64,000 nucleotides of DNA from Collinsella sp. (lineage in GTDB: Bacteria; Actinomycetota; Coriobacteriia; Coriobacteriales; Coriobacteriaceae). The translations under genes and the position numbers were made by a program. The stretch covers positions 62,001 to 126,000 of the forward strand of contig DXLU01000020.1 of assembly GCA_019414565.1 (NCBI GenBank), read 5' to 3'. The notes beneath the pieces were generated by a model. It saw only the letters and a program-made list of their open reading frames with translations, was not told the DNA's origin and did not search any database. Of this stretch, positions 24,940-33,976 are shown one piece after another. The stretch's first letter is position 1. Every line of letters begins with the position of its first letter.

Positions 24940-24955
24940 TGGGACACATGGCCCA
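24940..24955. promoter_or_regulatory. 16-bp palindromic operator-like site, copy 2
   Basis: Identical to 23974-23989. Here it ends 21 nt before a TACAGT that is a candidate -10 box (24977-24982), so it abuts or overlaps the expected -35 region of the second lipoprotein's promoter, a position used by both repressors and class II activators. Confidence 0.6.
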
Positions 24956-25029
24956 CCCGAACGAGCCGCTCGCGCGTACAGTAAAGACAGGTAATCCATG
25001 GGCGGTTACAGATCGAGGAGGACACGACC

Positions 25030-25623
25030 ATGAAAAAGAAGGCCTTTGCGATTCTCACCCTCTGCATGAGTCTTTTTGCCGCGGTTGCCCTGGTGGGTTG
25101 CGGCGGAAGCGGTGGCGCTGCTGGCAGTGGCGGTGGCGGCGGAGCAGAAAAGCCAGCCGTGGATATGAGGACCGACTTCATTTGGTTTAAGGTCGAGGTG
25201 CCCGAGGGCGTCGAAATCACGGACGTCGCAGGCGACACCGCCGATAGGGCCCAGTTTAAGTTCACCGAGAGCGAGCACGCCAGCGATCGCTTCATCCCTG
25301 TCTTCGACTCCGACAAGAACGCCGACGAGCTGTTCGACTACGAGGCCAAATGGAAGGCCAACTTTGAGTGGACCGAGAATGATCCCGTCAAGTACAACGG
25401 CAAGACTTGGCGCAACGCTTCCTATACACACTCGGGCGGCGTAACGACTGAGTACTTCACCGAAGCAGGCGGCGGCAGCGTTTACGTGAGCATCGACAAT
25501 GTCGAGGAGCACAAGGACGCCGTCGAGACCATGATGAAGTCTCTGGAGTTTGCCGATGACATTGCCAAGGCCAAGACCGAGGCCATGGACGTCAAGCTCG
25601 ACGATATCGAGATCAAGCGCTAA
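25030..25623 (+). CDS. Secreted lipoprotein, paralog 2
   Basis: 197 residues. Signal peptide MKKKAFAILTLCMSLFAAVALVGC with lipobox Cys24, then a Gly-rich tether and the same domain as the preceding paralog (DFIWFKVEVPEGVEITDVAGD, SDRFIPVFDSD, KYNGKTWRNASY). AGGAGG lies about 9 nt before the ATG. Both genes have their own terminator and their own copy of the same 16-bp palindrome, so they appear to be independently transcribed members of one regulon rather than an operon. Substrate or partner unknown. Confidence 0.82.
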   Translation: MKKKAFAILTLCMSLFAAVALVGCGGSGGAAGSGGGGGAEKPAVDMRTDFIWFKVEVPEGVEITDVAGDTADRAQFKFTESEHASDRFIPVFDSDKNADELFDYEAKWKANFEWTENDPVKYNGKTWRNASYTHSGGVTTEYFTEAGGGSVYVSIDNVEEHKDAVETMMKSLEFADDIAKAKTEAMDVKLDDIEIKR

Positions 25624-25696
25624 GCGACTGGCGAGCGCAACGGGAAACACGGTCGCAGAGCAAACAAGCGACGGTACCCCAGCACTTCGTACCCAG

Positions 25697-25725
25697 GGAG
25701 GGCCGGTAAACCGACCCTCCTTTTC
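25697..25725 (+). terminator. Intrinsic terminator after lipoprotein 2
   Basis: GGAGGGCCGG (25697-25706) and CCGACCCTCC (25711-25720) form a stem with one G-U-type pair, a TAAA loop and a TTTTC tail. Confidence 0.85.
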
Positions 25726-25927
25726 TTATGCCGATAGCCGGCGAACGCGAGGGTGCCGGGCGGCAAAACCACCCCCAGCGCGGTAGCAGCACAAATAGAC
25801 AAGCGCCCCAACGCGTCCGCCCGCCGATTTATGGCGCCACGCAGACAATTAAGCCAACACGTTTAGACATCCGGGCAGTATAGTGAACAAAATGAGTGCA
25901 TAACCGCACCCTGCGAACGGAGGAGTT

Positions 25928-28420
25928 ATGACCGAACACCACGCCATCAGCCGTCGAGCATTCACGTTGGGCCTAGGACTCGCAGCATTGTCGCCATTTG
26001 TAAGCCTGCCCGAAACCGCGGGATTGGGCCTTCCCGTGCGCGCGGCATTTGCAGAAGACGCTGCCACAGCGTCAGTCAGCCTCGACAATTTCGTCATTCG
26101 CCTTCGCCCCGCGGGCTATTTTCGCACCGCGAGCGTCAACCAAGACGGCAACGTTCGCGGCAACGTCTGCCACCTGTTTAACGACGGCACGTCCAGCAAG
26201 CTCATCCTTGAGAACGTAACGACCAAGAATGACGATACAAACTGGTATGCTATCCGCACCTTGCTCAATTTCGAAGAGCATAAAAAGACGGGCTACAGCA
26301 TTTGGTCGGTCGACGACGACTCGGACAAAGATGGAAAGGTCATCCACGTATGGGGCGGCGAGTATGACAACAAGCCCAGCCGCGCTTTTGCGTTCGAGCG
26401 TCAATCAAACGGAACCTATATCATCCGAGACCGCACGGTCGAGAAAGAAACCGAGAAAAAAGACATTAAGTACCTGGCAATAGAATCGAACGGCGAAGAC
26501 CAGGACAACAATAAGATCTGCCATAAGAGTAAGAGCATTCCGTGGGAGCTCGAACTTATCGGTTACGACATGAAAAAGAACGATGCCACGGTTAGCAGCC
26601 TCGACTGGATCACGTACAGCAGCTACGTCGATGGGCCATGTTGGATGAAATACGTCGACGACAACAAGTTCCTCGACGAGCTGAGCATCCCGGGTACGCA
26701 CGATTCGGGCACCTGCAGCGTGGACAACGACACTGAGCCCCAATCCTCGCAAGTAAAATGCCAGCAGGATTACATTCCCACGCAGTTGCTCGAAGGCATT
26801 CGCTATTTTGATATCCGGCTCGGAAAGGGCGACGACCCCGGTATCGACCACGGGGATTACTACCTGCTCAAAAAAGACGCGTACTTTATGCATCTTTCCG
26901 ATGTCATAGGCTACTTCAAAACGTTTTTGAACGAAAACCCGACAGAAGCGCTCATCATGCTGGTGTCACGAGGCAAAGACGAGGCTACCGACGAAAGTGT
27001 TACGACGGCTTTCGCCAAGGTTTTGGACGACAACCCCAAACTGTTCTATACGTCGAGCCGAATCCCCACGCTACACGAGGTGCGCGGAAAGATCGTTCTG
27101 CTGCGTCGATTTAGGCTCGCCGGCAACAGTGTAAGCGGCCACACGTGGGGCCTCGACCTTACCGAATGGGATGACAAGATCAAGGCTCACTCCGACAGCG
27201 CCACTATGTGTCTCGTCCAAGACGCGCGGGGCTTTGAAGCCGCGGGGGAAACAGGAGACAAAGAGCCCTATTGCACCAAGGTATACGCCCAGGACAAGTA
27301 CAAACTCACGGGAACCGACAAGCTCAGCTGGGTCGATAATGCGCTGAAGGAAACGACCGGGCGCACGCGCAACAAGGTGGACGTCGCGGACGATGACGGG
27401 GCCAAGGTGCAAGTCCAGGAGCGTTGCTGGTCTATCAACTACACCAGCTGCACGGGCTTGTCGCACGGAGGCAATCCTTTTACCTCGGCACGAGTAGTCA
27501 ACGAGCATCTGTATAAGAGCCCGTACATCAATCCCAGCGGCATCGAGGATACAAAGTCAGATTACCTCGAGCACATTGGCATCATCGCATCCGACTTTGT
27601 TGATGCGGCGCTGGCCCGGAGCATCTACCAGCGCAATTACGATTACGATACACAGCACAAGCAGACAGCTTCGTACTACCTCCCGACCCGCATGCGCATG
27701 ACGTACGGCGACTCGCTGAGCGATGCCTCGCTCCAGGATGGCAAGACCGTTGGCGAGGGCCATTTCCGCCTTGTCGACAGCAGCAACGTACTCAACGTGG
27801 CGGCTTCGGGCCATGCGTTTGCCATTGAATACGTGGATGTTGATGCCCTGGGCAACGAGACCGTTACAAGACTGCAGGGCTTTGTGCCTATCGATATCGA
27901 TCCACGCGCGCTGACGCCCCATTTTGAGGGACTCGAAGGCCTTAAGGCCGGCGAAGACGTGCGCGCCAAGATTGCGGCATCACTCGAGGGCAAGCTCGAA
28001 ACCGATGCCTGCACGGCCCAGCTCGAGTTTGTGCACGACGCGGACGGCGCTCCGGGCACGGCAATGGCCGAGGGCGAAACATTTGCCGCAGGAACGTACT
28101 GGGTGCGCGTGAACGGTCTCTTGGGCGACGCGGCGCAGAACTACACGCTCGCCAGCGACGGAGCCGCAAGCTTTACCGTTGCAGCCTCGGGCAACGCGGG
28201 CGGCACCGGCAGCGACACGGGTTCCAACGCAGGCGGCGCCGACAAGAACGGCAAGAGCAACAAGAGAGACCAGGGCAAGAGCTCGGGCGGAAAGCTCGCC
28301 AACACGGGCGACGGCTCTGGCGTTGCCGCCGGGCTCGCTGCCGCCGCCGTGGCGACAACGGTCGCAGGTGCAGCAATGCTTGCCAGTGACCGCGACAATA
28401 CCGAGGACGTTAACGAATAG
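25928..28420 (+). CDS. Secreted phosphatidylinositol-specific phospholipase C-like protein with surface-anchor tail
   Basis: 830 residues. The N-terminus has a twin-arginine-type signal (SRRAFTLGLGLAALS) ending near AFAEDA. Residues about 50-200 look like a ricin/lectin-type beta domain. The PI-PLC X-type barrel follows: IPGTHDSGT near 258 carries the first catalytic histidine, RYFDIRLG the acid residues and IDHGDYYL a candidate for the second histidine; NENPTEALIMLVSR is a conserved strand/helix pair. C-terminal beta domains lead to a Gly/Asn/Lys stalk, LANTGDG, a hydrophobic helix and an acidic rather than basic tail. GGAGGAG lies just before the ATG. Expected activity: cleavage of phosphatidylinositol or a related inositol lipid outside the cell. 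An LPxTG-like LANTG may be read by a sortase. Confidence 0.85.
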   Translation: MTEHHAISRRAFTLGLGLAALSPFVSLPETAGLGLPVRAAFAEDAATASVSLDNFVIRLRPAGYFRTASVNQDGNVRGNVCHLFNDGTSSKLILENVTTKNDDTNWYAIRTLLNFEEHKKTGYSIWSVDDDSDKDGKVIHVWGGEYDNKPSRAFAFERQSNGTYIIRDRTVEKETEKKDIKYLAIESNGEDQDNNKICHKSKSIPWELELIGYDMKKNDATVSSLDWITYSSYVDGPCWMKYVDDNKFLDELSIPGTHDSGTCSVDNDTEPQSSQVKCQQDYIPTQLLEGIRYFDIRLGKGDDPGIDHGDYYLLKKDAYFMHLSDVIGYFKTFLNENPTEALIMLVSRGKDEATDESVTTAFAKVLDDNPKLFYTSSRIPTLHEVRGKIVLLRRFRLAGNSVSGHTWGLDLTEWDDKIKAHSDSATMCLVQDARGFEAAGETGDKEPYCTKVYAQDKYKLTGTDKLSWVDNALKETTGRTRNKVDVADDDGAKVQVQERCWSINYTSCTGLSHGGNPFTSARVVNEHLYKSPYINPSGIEDTKSDYLEHIGIIASDFVDAALARSIYQRNYDYDTQHKQTASYYLPTRMRMTYGDSLSDASLQDGKTVGEGHFRLVDSSNVLNVAASGHAFAIEYVDVDALGNETVTRLQGFVPIDIDPRALTPHFEGLEGLKAGEDVRAKIAASLEGKLETDACTAQLEFVHDADGAPGTAMAEGETFAAGTYWVRVNGLLGDAAQNYTLASDGAASFTVAASGNAGGTGSDTGSNAGGADKNGKSNKRDQGKSSGGKLANTGDGSGVAAGLAAAAVATTVAGAAMLASDRDNTEDVNE

Positions 28421-28450
28421 GCAAGCCAGTCTTTTGGGCGCATTAACTCA

Positions 28451-28488
28451 ATCGGGGCGCAGAATACCGTTCTGCGCCCCGATTTTTA
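28451..28488 (+). terminator. Intrinsic terminator after PI-PLC-like gene
   Basis: A 13-bp perfect stem (28451-28463 with 28471-28483), 7-nt loop and TTTTT tail. Confidence 0.92.
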
Positions 28489-28512
28489 CCTTGGCCCGAA
28501 CGCCGCTATCGG

Positions 28513-28782
28513 CTACATCACCATGTTCAGAGCTTTCACAAATTCCTGGGCCTTCGCACGGCTACTCAGGCTAAAGACGCAAGCGGTCAACAGCCTGTTA
28601 CGCAGGAAAACGTCGCGGCCCTTGATCCTGTTGACCCCCGTAATGTCCTTAAGCTAGACAATCTCGGTATGCTTGCCGCCGAAAGTGCCCTTCTTGAGCA
28701 CCTCGATACGGTTGGGGTAGATCTTGACGTCTTTAAACCTACCCGAACCCTTGTCCTGGAACAGCAGCGTGTTGTTGTCCAT
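28513..28782 (-). pseudogene. Small PH-domain-like gene with in-frame stop
   Basis: From ATG at 28782 (GGGAGTGA upstream) a 90-codon frame reads MDNNTLLFQDKGSGRFKDVK onward and is interrupted by TAG at codon 43 (28656-28654). The frame then continues with good codon usage (LKDITGVNRIKGRDVFLRNR) to a natural stop at 28513. A single sense-to-TAG change explains the break. The pattern (IYPNRIEVLKKG, ITGVN) resembles small bacterial PH-like (YokE/SHOCT-associated) domains, weakly. Confidence 0.6.
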
Positions 28783-28950
28783 ACGCGTCACTCCCGCGGG
28801 GTTCGCTAAAACTGCCTCTATGGTCACATTTTAACCACCGCAAGGCTCCCATGCGAAGGTGCCAGACAACATAGCAATTCGTGTCCGCGCGAGGCTTTAA
28901 ACTAAATACGATAAAGATGCATTCCACAAGAGGAAAGTGGGGCGACAGTG

Positions 28951-30000
28951 ATGGGTGAACTGGTAAACCGTGGAGAATCGGCAATCGTGGCCGAAGGTTT
29001 TTACAAGCAGGTTTCCTCGATTCTCAACGCCGCTCGCGACAAGGCCTATACCGCCGTTAACTTTGCGATGGTTGAGGCGTATTGGGAGATCGGCAAGAGC
29101 ATTGTTGATGAGCAGGGCGGAGAGGAGCGCGCCAAGTATGGAGAGGCACTGCTCAAGGCCCTCGCAATCAAACTTACCAAAGATTTTGGTAAAGGTTTTG
29201 AAGCAAGAGAGCTGCGTAAAATGCGTCAGTTCCATCTTGCATTTCCAATTCGGGACTCACTGCGTCCCGAATTGAGCTGGACACATTACCGCAGGTTAAT
29301 ACGCATTCCTGACCCCGAAACTCGAACATGGTACATGAACGAATGCGCCGATTCTCGCTGGAGCACGCGCCAGCTCGAACGCCAGATCAACACCATGTTC
29401 CGAGAGCACATACTTGCCAGCAAGGACAAGGAGGCCGTCACCCAGGAAATCCAAAAGAGCGCCCCGGCTCGTCGCCCCGAGGATATCATCCGCGACCCAT
29501 ATGTACTGGAGTTTTTAGGTTTCTCGGACGATACTGCGTTTCGCGAGAGCGATCTAGAGCAGGCGCTCATCACGCATCTTCAGAAGTTCCTGCTGGAGCT
29601 TGGCCGTGGTTTCGCTTTCGAGGCGCGCCAAAGGCGCATCACCTTTGATGGGCGCCATTTCTATATTGACCTTGTGTTTTACAACTATCTGATGCGCTGC
29701 TTCGTGCTCATCGACCTTAAGACGGACGATCTTACGCACCAGGACCTGGGCCAGATGCATATGTATGTGAACTACTACACGCGCGAGCTCATGAACGAAG
29801 GCGACAATCCGCCCATAGGCATCGTGCTCTGCGCGGACAAAAGCGATTCGATCGTCGAGTACACGCTGCCCGAAGACAACGACCAAGTGTTTGCCGCCAA
29901 ATACCTGCCGTATCTTCCAAGCAAGGAAGAGCTGGCGCGCGAGCTGAGTGCCGAGTACCGCGCCATCAACGAAGCGACTAATGGCGAAGCGCAAGGGTAG
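28951..30000 (+). CDS. YhcG-type DUF1016 protein with PD-(D/E)XK nuclease domain
   Basis: 350 residues. The N-terminal DUF1016 helical region (about 10-160) contains AYWEIGKSIVDEQ and the conserved LSWTHYRRLIRI block. The C-terminal nuclease fold (about 175-335) shows HFYIDLVFYNYLMRCFVLIDLK, the D...(D)xK pattern of PD-(D/E)XK enzymes, and GIVLCADKSD. YhcG-like proteins are solitary nucleases often near restriction or mobile loci. ATG at 28951 or the GTG at 28948 could be the start; AGGAAAGTGGGG precedes both. No methylase or specificity gene is adjacent. Confidence 0.88.
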   Translation: MGELVNRGESAIVAEGFYKQVSSILNAARDKAYTAVNFAMVEAYWEIGKSIVDEQGGEERAKYGEALLKALAIKLTKDFGKGFEARELRKMRQFHLAFPIRDSLRPELSWTHYRRLIRIPDPETRTWYMNECADSRWSTRQLERQINTMFREHILASKDKEAVTQEIQKSAPARRPEDIIRDPYVLEFLGFSDDTAFRESDLEQALITHLQKFLLELGRGFAFEARQRRITFDGRHFYIDLVFYNYLMRCFVLIDLKTDDLTHQDLGQMHMYVNYYTRELMNEGDNPPIGIVLCADKSDSIVEYTLPEDNDQVFAAKYLPYLPSKEELARELSAEYRAINEATNGEAQG

Positions 30001-30057
30001 CGGCACGTTGCGACCGAAACGCCCGCACGCCTGTGAGCCGTCCCGCGCTGCGCTTCC

Positions 30058-31395
30058 CTACTTCCCAAAGATCGCAGCGAGCAAGCCCTTGCGTTTGGGC
30101 TTCTCCTCTCGGTAAGAACCCTCGGCGACCGCTGCAACCTGATGCTGCTGCTCGCCGCCTCCACGGCGCACGATCTGGTACAGAAACGGCGATTTAACGT
30201 ATTTGACCTCGATGGGCGCGGCATGCACGGTACTTTCGCCGGACAGATGCAGGCTCGGGTTGAGCGGTGCGACAATGTGCGTTTCGCGCTTATCGCTAAA
30301 CACCACCGCTGCCGCACGACCCGTCTGGCCGTTTACGGCAATGCGCACCTGCTCGCCATCGCGGCCATCCGTTGCCGGACGGTCGACAAAGTAGACCGGC
30401 ACCATAACTAGGCCGTCCTTGTGCTTGCGGGCCTTACAAGCCCACGTGCGGATACTCTTTTTATTGAGCCCCAGTACAGCCTCAGCGTCGTTGCCCGCAA
30501 CGTCGAGCGCCAACTTATCAATGACCACCTGGTCCTTGGTAGACGCATCGACGGAGACGACGCGGAAATCGCCTTCCTGCATGGCGGGATCGAACGGACC
30601 GACCTTGGCAAAGTCCCACGGCTCCAAAATGCCCATGAGGCGAATGTCCAGGTAGTTTGCCCGCGGATACGCCCAGTCGAGCACCTCGTAGTACACCAGG
30701 GTTTCCTTGCTCAGGCCCTTGCCCGGGAAGGACGCCATCATGCGCAAATCCGCGAGCGCCATGGGGAAGTAGAAGAGCATCATGTCGTTTTGGATCGCAT
30801 CTTCTACATCGTGCCCGGCAAAGGCGTCGGGGTACTGACGCACCAGCTGCAGTGCGTTGGCACGCGCCTGCTGCGGCGAGATTTCGCATGGAATACCCTG
30901 CTCCGGCACATACTCCGCACCCACGCCCAAGGTCAGGCGCTTGCTAAACGTACCGGGCTTGAGCAGGTCGGCAATGCCGATCTTGTTGCCGCAGGACGGG
31001 CACTCAAACACACGCTGCGTTGACTCGCCCTCAAAGGACGCTCCGCAGAAGGGGCAGGGAATGCTCACATGCGTGGCCTCTTGGAACTCCTGCGCCGTGC
31101 CGCAATCCTCCCACAGCAGATGTTCCAGGACCGACTGATTGCGCCAGTGCGAATTGAAGAAATACCAGTCCGGGTCCTCCGGGCGCTCGAGTTGCGACAC
31201 ATGCGTGAGCTTGAGCAGTCCATCCACCACCGTCAACGGCGTATGGCGAATGCCCAAAGCGCTCTTGGGCTCTCCGGCGTCCGCCTGCCACGGAATGACC
31301 GCGCCGCAATAGGCGCACTCAAAGCTGCGCTTAGCCTGGTGCGAGTACATAGGGCCGCCGCAGTTTTGACATTTAATGGCAAACATCTCGTCCAT
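30058..31395 (-). CDS. Double zinc-ribbon protein of unknown function
   Basis: 445 residues. Two treble-clef/zinc-ribbon CxxC pairs are visible: CQNCGG with CAYCG near 8-32 and CPFCG with CPSCG near 112-140. The rest is beta-rich with no recognised catalytic motif, ending in a basic KPKRKGLLAAIFGK tail. Start at 31395 follows AAAGGAGG 8 nt upstream; the extension to 31446 is unsupported. It resembles TFIIB-type zinc-ribbon proteins that gather near membrane or secretion modules in Gram-positive bacteria. It is divergent from a cation efflux gene. Confidence 0.75.
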   Translation of the reverse strand: MDEMFAIKCQNCGGPMYSHQAKRSFECAYCGAVIPWQADAGEPKSALGIRHTPLTVVDGLLKLTHVSQLERPEDPDWYFFNSHWRNQSVLEHLLWEDCGTAQEFQEATHVSIPCPFCGASFEGESTQRVFECPSCGNKIGIADLLKPGTFSKRLTLGVGAEYVPEQGIPCEISPQQARANALQLVRQYPDAFAGHDVEDAIQNDMMLFYFPMALADLRMMASFPGKGLSKETLVYYEVLDWAYPRANYLDIRLMGILEPWDFAKVGPFDPAMQEGDFRVVSVDASTKDQVVIDKLALDVAGNDAEAVLGLNKKSIRTWACKARKHKDGLVMVPVYFVDRPATDGRDGEQVRIAVNGQTGRAAAVVFSDKRETHIVAPLNPSLHLSGESTVHAAPIEVKYVKSPFLYQIVRRGGGEQQHQVAAVAEGSYREEKPKRKGLLAAIFGK

Positions 31396-31613
31396 GGAAA
31401 CGTCCTCCTTTGCACAGGGGCTATCGACGTTAAGTATGTCGAGCAAACAGGCACATGCCCATACCCATGTGGCCCAAAATGGACCACCCAGGCAGACGAG
31501 AAGGCTCGCTCGTTAGCACCGGCAGACCATTACTGCATTTTCTGAGCATCGGTGCACAGCGCCTCCGCGCGAGCTACACTATCCCCTTAAACATGATTGT
31601 GAGGACGACCGCT

Positions 31614-32795
31614 ATGCTATTTGTAAATCGGCTGGTACATACGCTTGTTCCCGGCAGCGAGGGCGAGCCGGTCGATACCTCCTGCCGCACCAACGCGGGC
31701 TTCGCCGCAAGCCTCATCTGCATTGGCCTCAACATCACTCTGTGCCTGGCCAAGGGCATCGCGGGCCTGCTCGCCGGCTCTGTCTCGCTCATCGCCGACG
31801 CCTTCAACAACCTCTCCGACGCCTCGAGCAACATCGTGAGCCTGCTCGGGTTCCGCCTTGCCAGCCGCCCGGCAGACGAAGGCCACCCCTATGGCCACGG
31901 TCGCTACGAGTACCTAGCCGGTCTGTTCGTCGCCGTCCTGGTTTGCGCCGTCGGCATCAACCTGATCCTCGAGTCGGTCACTAAGATCATCAAGCCCTCC
32001 CCCACCGCCTACACGCTGGTCTCCCTAGCCGCTCTCGTCTTGTCCATGCTCGTCAAATTCTGGATGGCCGCATTCAACCGTGCGCTGGGCAACCGTATCG
32101 ATTCCGAAACACTCATCGCCACAGCACAGGACTCCAAAAACGACGTCATCACCTCGGGATCGGTCCTGGCCGCAGCGCTTATTTCGCAGACGACCGGCTT
32201 TGACCTCGACGGCTGGGCGGGCCTGGGCGTGGGCGTCTTCATCTGCATCAGTGGCATGGGCCTGGTGCGCGACGCCATCAGCCCGTTGCTGGGGCAAGCG
32301 CCCGACCCCAAGCTCGTCCAGGCAATCCGCGACAAGATCATGTCCTATCCGCAGGTCTTGGGCACACACGACCTGATGGTGCACGACTACGGCCCCGGTC
32401 GTCAGTTTGCCAGCGCCCACGTGGAGATGCCCGGCGAGGGCGACGCATTTGAGCACCACGAGATCCTGGACACCATCGAGCACGACATCAAGCGCCAGAT
32501 GGGCATTGGCATCACGCTGCACTGCGACCCCATCGCGACAACCGGCGATGATCTGCGCGGCTGGGTCAAGCGCGGCGTCATGCAGATCGATCCCGCGCTC
32601 TCCATCCACGACCTGCACGAGCACGACGGGTTCGTTTTGTTTGACCTGGTGCGCCCCGACGGCTTTGACATATCCGACGAGGAGCTGCTGGAGCTCGTCA
32701 CGCGCATCGTGCACGAGCGCCGGCCCAACGTCTCATGCGTCGTTACGTTTGACTCGGGCTTTAGTTCGCCCGACCGTCCAGCAGAGCAGCTGTAG
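31614..32795 (+). CDS. Cation diffusion facilitator family transporter
   Basis: 393 residues with six predicted membrane helices and a C-terminal cytoplasmic ferredoxin-like domain. Metal-site motifs are ADAFNNLSDASS in helix II and DSKNDVITS in helix V; the N and D pattern (DAxNNLxD) is closer to the manganese-type CDF subgroup than to HxxxD zinc exporters, so Mn(II) or broad divalent efflux is likely. The tail is long (about 180 residues). ATG at 31614 with GAGG 10 nt upstream is chosen; 31593 is possible. It converges with the next gene, 12 nt apart. Confidence 0.88.
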   Translation: MLFVNRLVHTLVPGSEGEPVDTSCRTNAGFAASLICIGLNITLCLAKGIAGLLAGSVSLIADAFNNLSDASSNIVSLLGFRLASRPADEGHPYGHGRYEYLAGLFVAVLVCAVGINLILESVTKIIKPSPTAYTLVSLAALVLSMLVKFWMAAFNRALGNRIDSETLIATAQDSKNDVITSGSVLAAALISQTTGFDLDGWAGLGVGVFICISGMGLVRDAISPLLGQAPDPKLVQAIRDKIMSYPQVLGTHDLMVHDYGPGRQFASAHVEMPGEGDAFEHHEILDTIEHDIKRQMGIGITLHCDPIATTGDDLRGWVKRGVMQIDPALSIHDLHEHDGFVLFDLVRPDGFDISDEELLELVTRIVHERRPNVSCVVTFDSGFSSPDRPAEQL

Positions 32796-32807
32796 CCCGC
32801 TTAACAG

Positions 32808-33797
32808 CTAGTTTCCCTGCGCGCCCGAGATGCCGTTTTGCAGTGCGTTCCAGGCATCCGTCGCCATGTCGCCCAAGTTCTGCGCGGTGTCGCCCAGGTT
32901 TTGTGCCGTATCGCCCAGCTCTTGCGCCTTGTCTCCCAACTCCTGTGCCTTGTTGCTCAAGTCCTCCAGCGTATTGGAGCTCGAGCTGTCGGTACCGCTT
33001 TGGCCGCCGGACGAGTTGCCCGAGCTGTTCTTGTGCGTGAGTTGAATTTCGAGGTTGCCGTTGTCGTTATAGTAGGCAGAAGTAACGACCCAGTTGGCAT
33101 CGATGACGGGCGTTGAGCCATCATCAGTCAGGACCACGGCATTCGAAAGATCGGCGCCGCGCGACTTGAGAAGCTTTTTGGCGTTGGACCAGTACTGCCC
33201 CGGGATATCGCTCAGATCGACGGTGCTAGACGAGGCGGACTCGGTTTGCTCGGCAGTGGTATCGGCCGTTGAACTCCCTCGCTTGTTGAGCATGCCCGAC
33301 ACGATGGCAAACACAACCGACAGCGCAAAGAAGATCGCCAGCACGATGAGGATCTTCTTGATCACGCTCGACGAACGCGACGGCTTCTTCTCCTCGTCCT
33401 CGCCATATTGCGGAATCGACTTGGGGTACTCGCGATACGGCTCGCGCGACTCGTAGCGAGGCTGCGCCGTGCGAGGCATATACGTCGTCTGCTGAGGCTG
33501 CGGAATGGGATTCTGCGGCAGGTCATCATAGGGATTCGGTGTCGAAGCGGCATAAGAATCCTGCGACGCATAATCAAACGGGTCCGGAGCTGCGTTGCCA
33601 TAGGGGCCTTGCGAAGATGCAGCGCAAGAATCCTGCGCCGTGTCGCCATAGCCCATAACCCGGGTGGGCTCGGCAGAAGGCTGCGTCGCGGCGGGGTCGG
33701 TATATCCGGGGTTGGGAACAACGCGGGTCGCATCGGCGCTATCGCCAGCCTGCGCGGAACCGTAGCCGCCCATCACGGTTGTCTTGTCCTGATCCAT
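32808..33797 (-). CDS. Single-pass membrane protein with heptad repeats
   Basis: 329 residues. A disordered Pro/Gln/Tyr/Thr-rich cytoplasmic half (1-140) precedes one membrane helix (about 148-168). The outer part has a small folded region (about 185-245, SKRGADLSNAVVLTDDGSTPVIDAN-like) and ends in tandem seven-residue units AQELGDK, AQELGDT, AQNLGDT, AQNLGDM. The N-terminal repeats containing TRVM/TRVV could be kinase substrates, as in actinobacterial FHA-binding tails, but this is speculation. A YDP-like Ser/Thr kinase is not in the window. Function unknown. Confidence 0.65.
   Translation of the reverse strand: MDQDKTTVMGGYGSAQAGDSADATRVVPNPGYTDPAATQPSAEPTRVMGYGDTAQDSCAASSQGPYGNAAPDPFDYASQDSYAASTPNPYDDLPQNPIPQPQQTTYMPRTAQPRYESREPYREYPKSIPQYGEDEEKKPSRSSSVIKKILIVLAIFFALSVVFAIVSGMLNKRGSSTADTTAEQTESASSSTVDLSDIPGQYWSNAKKLLKSRGADLSNAVVLTDDGSTPVIDANWVVTSAYYNDNGNLEIQLTHKNSSGNSSGGQSGTDSSSSNTLEDLSNKAQELGDKAQELGDTAQNLGDTAQNLGDMATDAWNALQNGISGAQGN
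32866..32949. repeat. Four 21-bp tandem repeats encoding a heptad
   Basis: Each unit encodes Ala-Gln-(Glu/Asn)-Leu-Gly-Asp-x on the minus strand. Copies differ by only a few bases, suggesting recent slippage expansion. The heptad would form a short amphipathic helix. Confidence 0.7.
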
Positions 33798-33913
33798 GCA
33801 ACGATTCCTTTCCGTCGCGCGTGAGCATCAAGTTATCCATGCATTCTACCCGCGCAAAAGCCTATGATGGGCAGAGCCCGTCGGTATCTACAAGACATGC
33901 GCGGGCCTAAGGA

Positions 33914-33951
33914 TAAAAAAGCCCCGCCGGGCCTTGTGGGCACGGCGGGGC
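33914..33951 (-). terminator. Intrinsic terminator after fhs
   Basis: On the minus strand GCCCCGCCG pairs with CGGCGGGGC around a 13-nt loop and is followed by six T. Confidence 0.9.
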
Positions 33952-33976
33952 GGACAAGCAGCTATGGGCAGCAGGC

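Noticed and set aside
24189..25623. Lipoprotein pair as a simple operon
   Set aside because: A strong terminator and a separate copy of the 16-bp palindrome lie between them.
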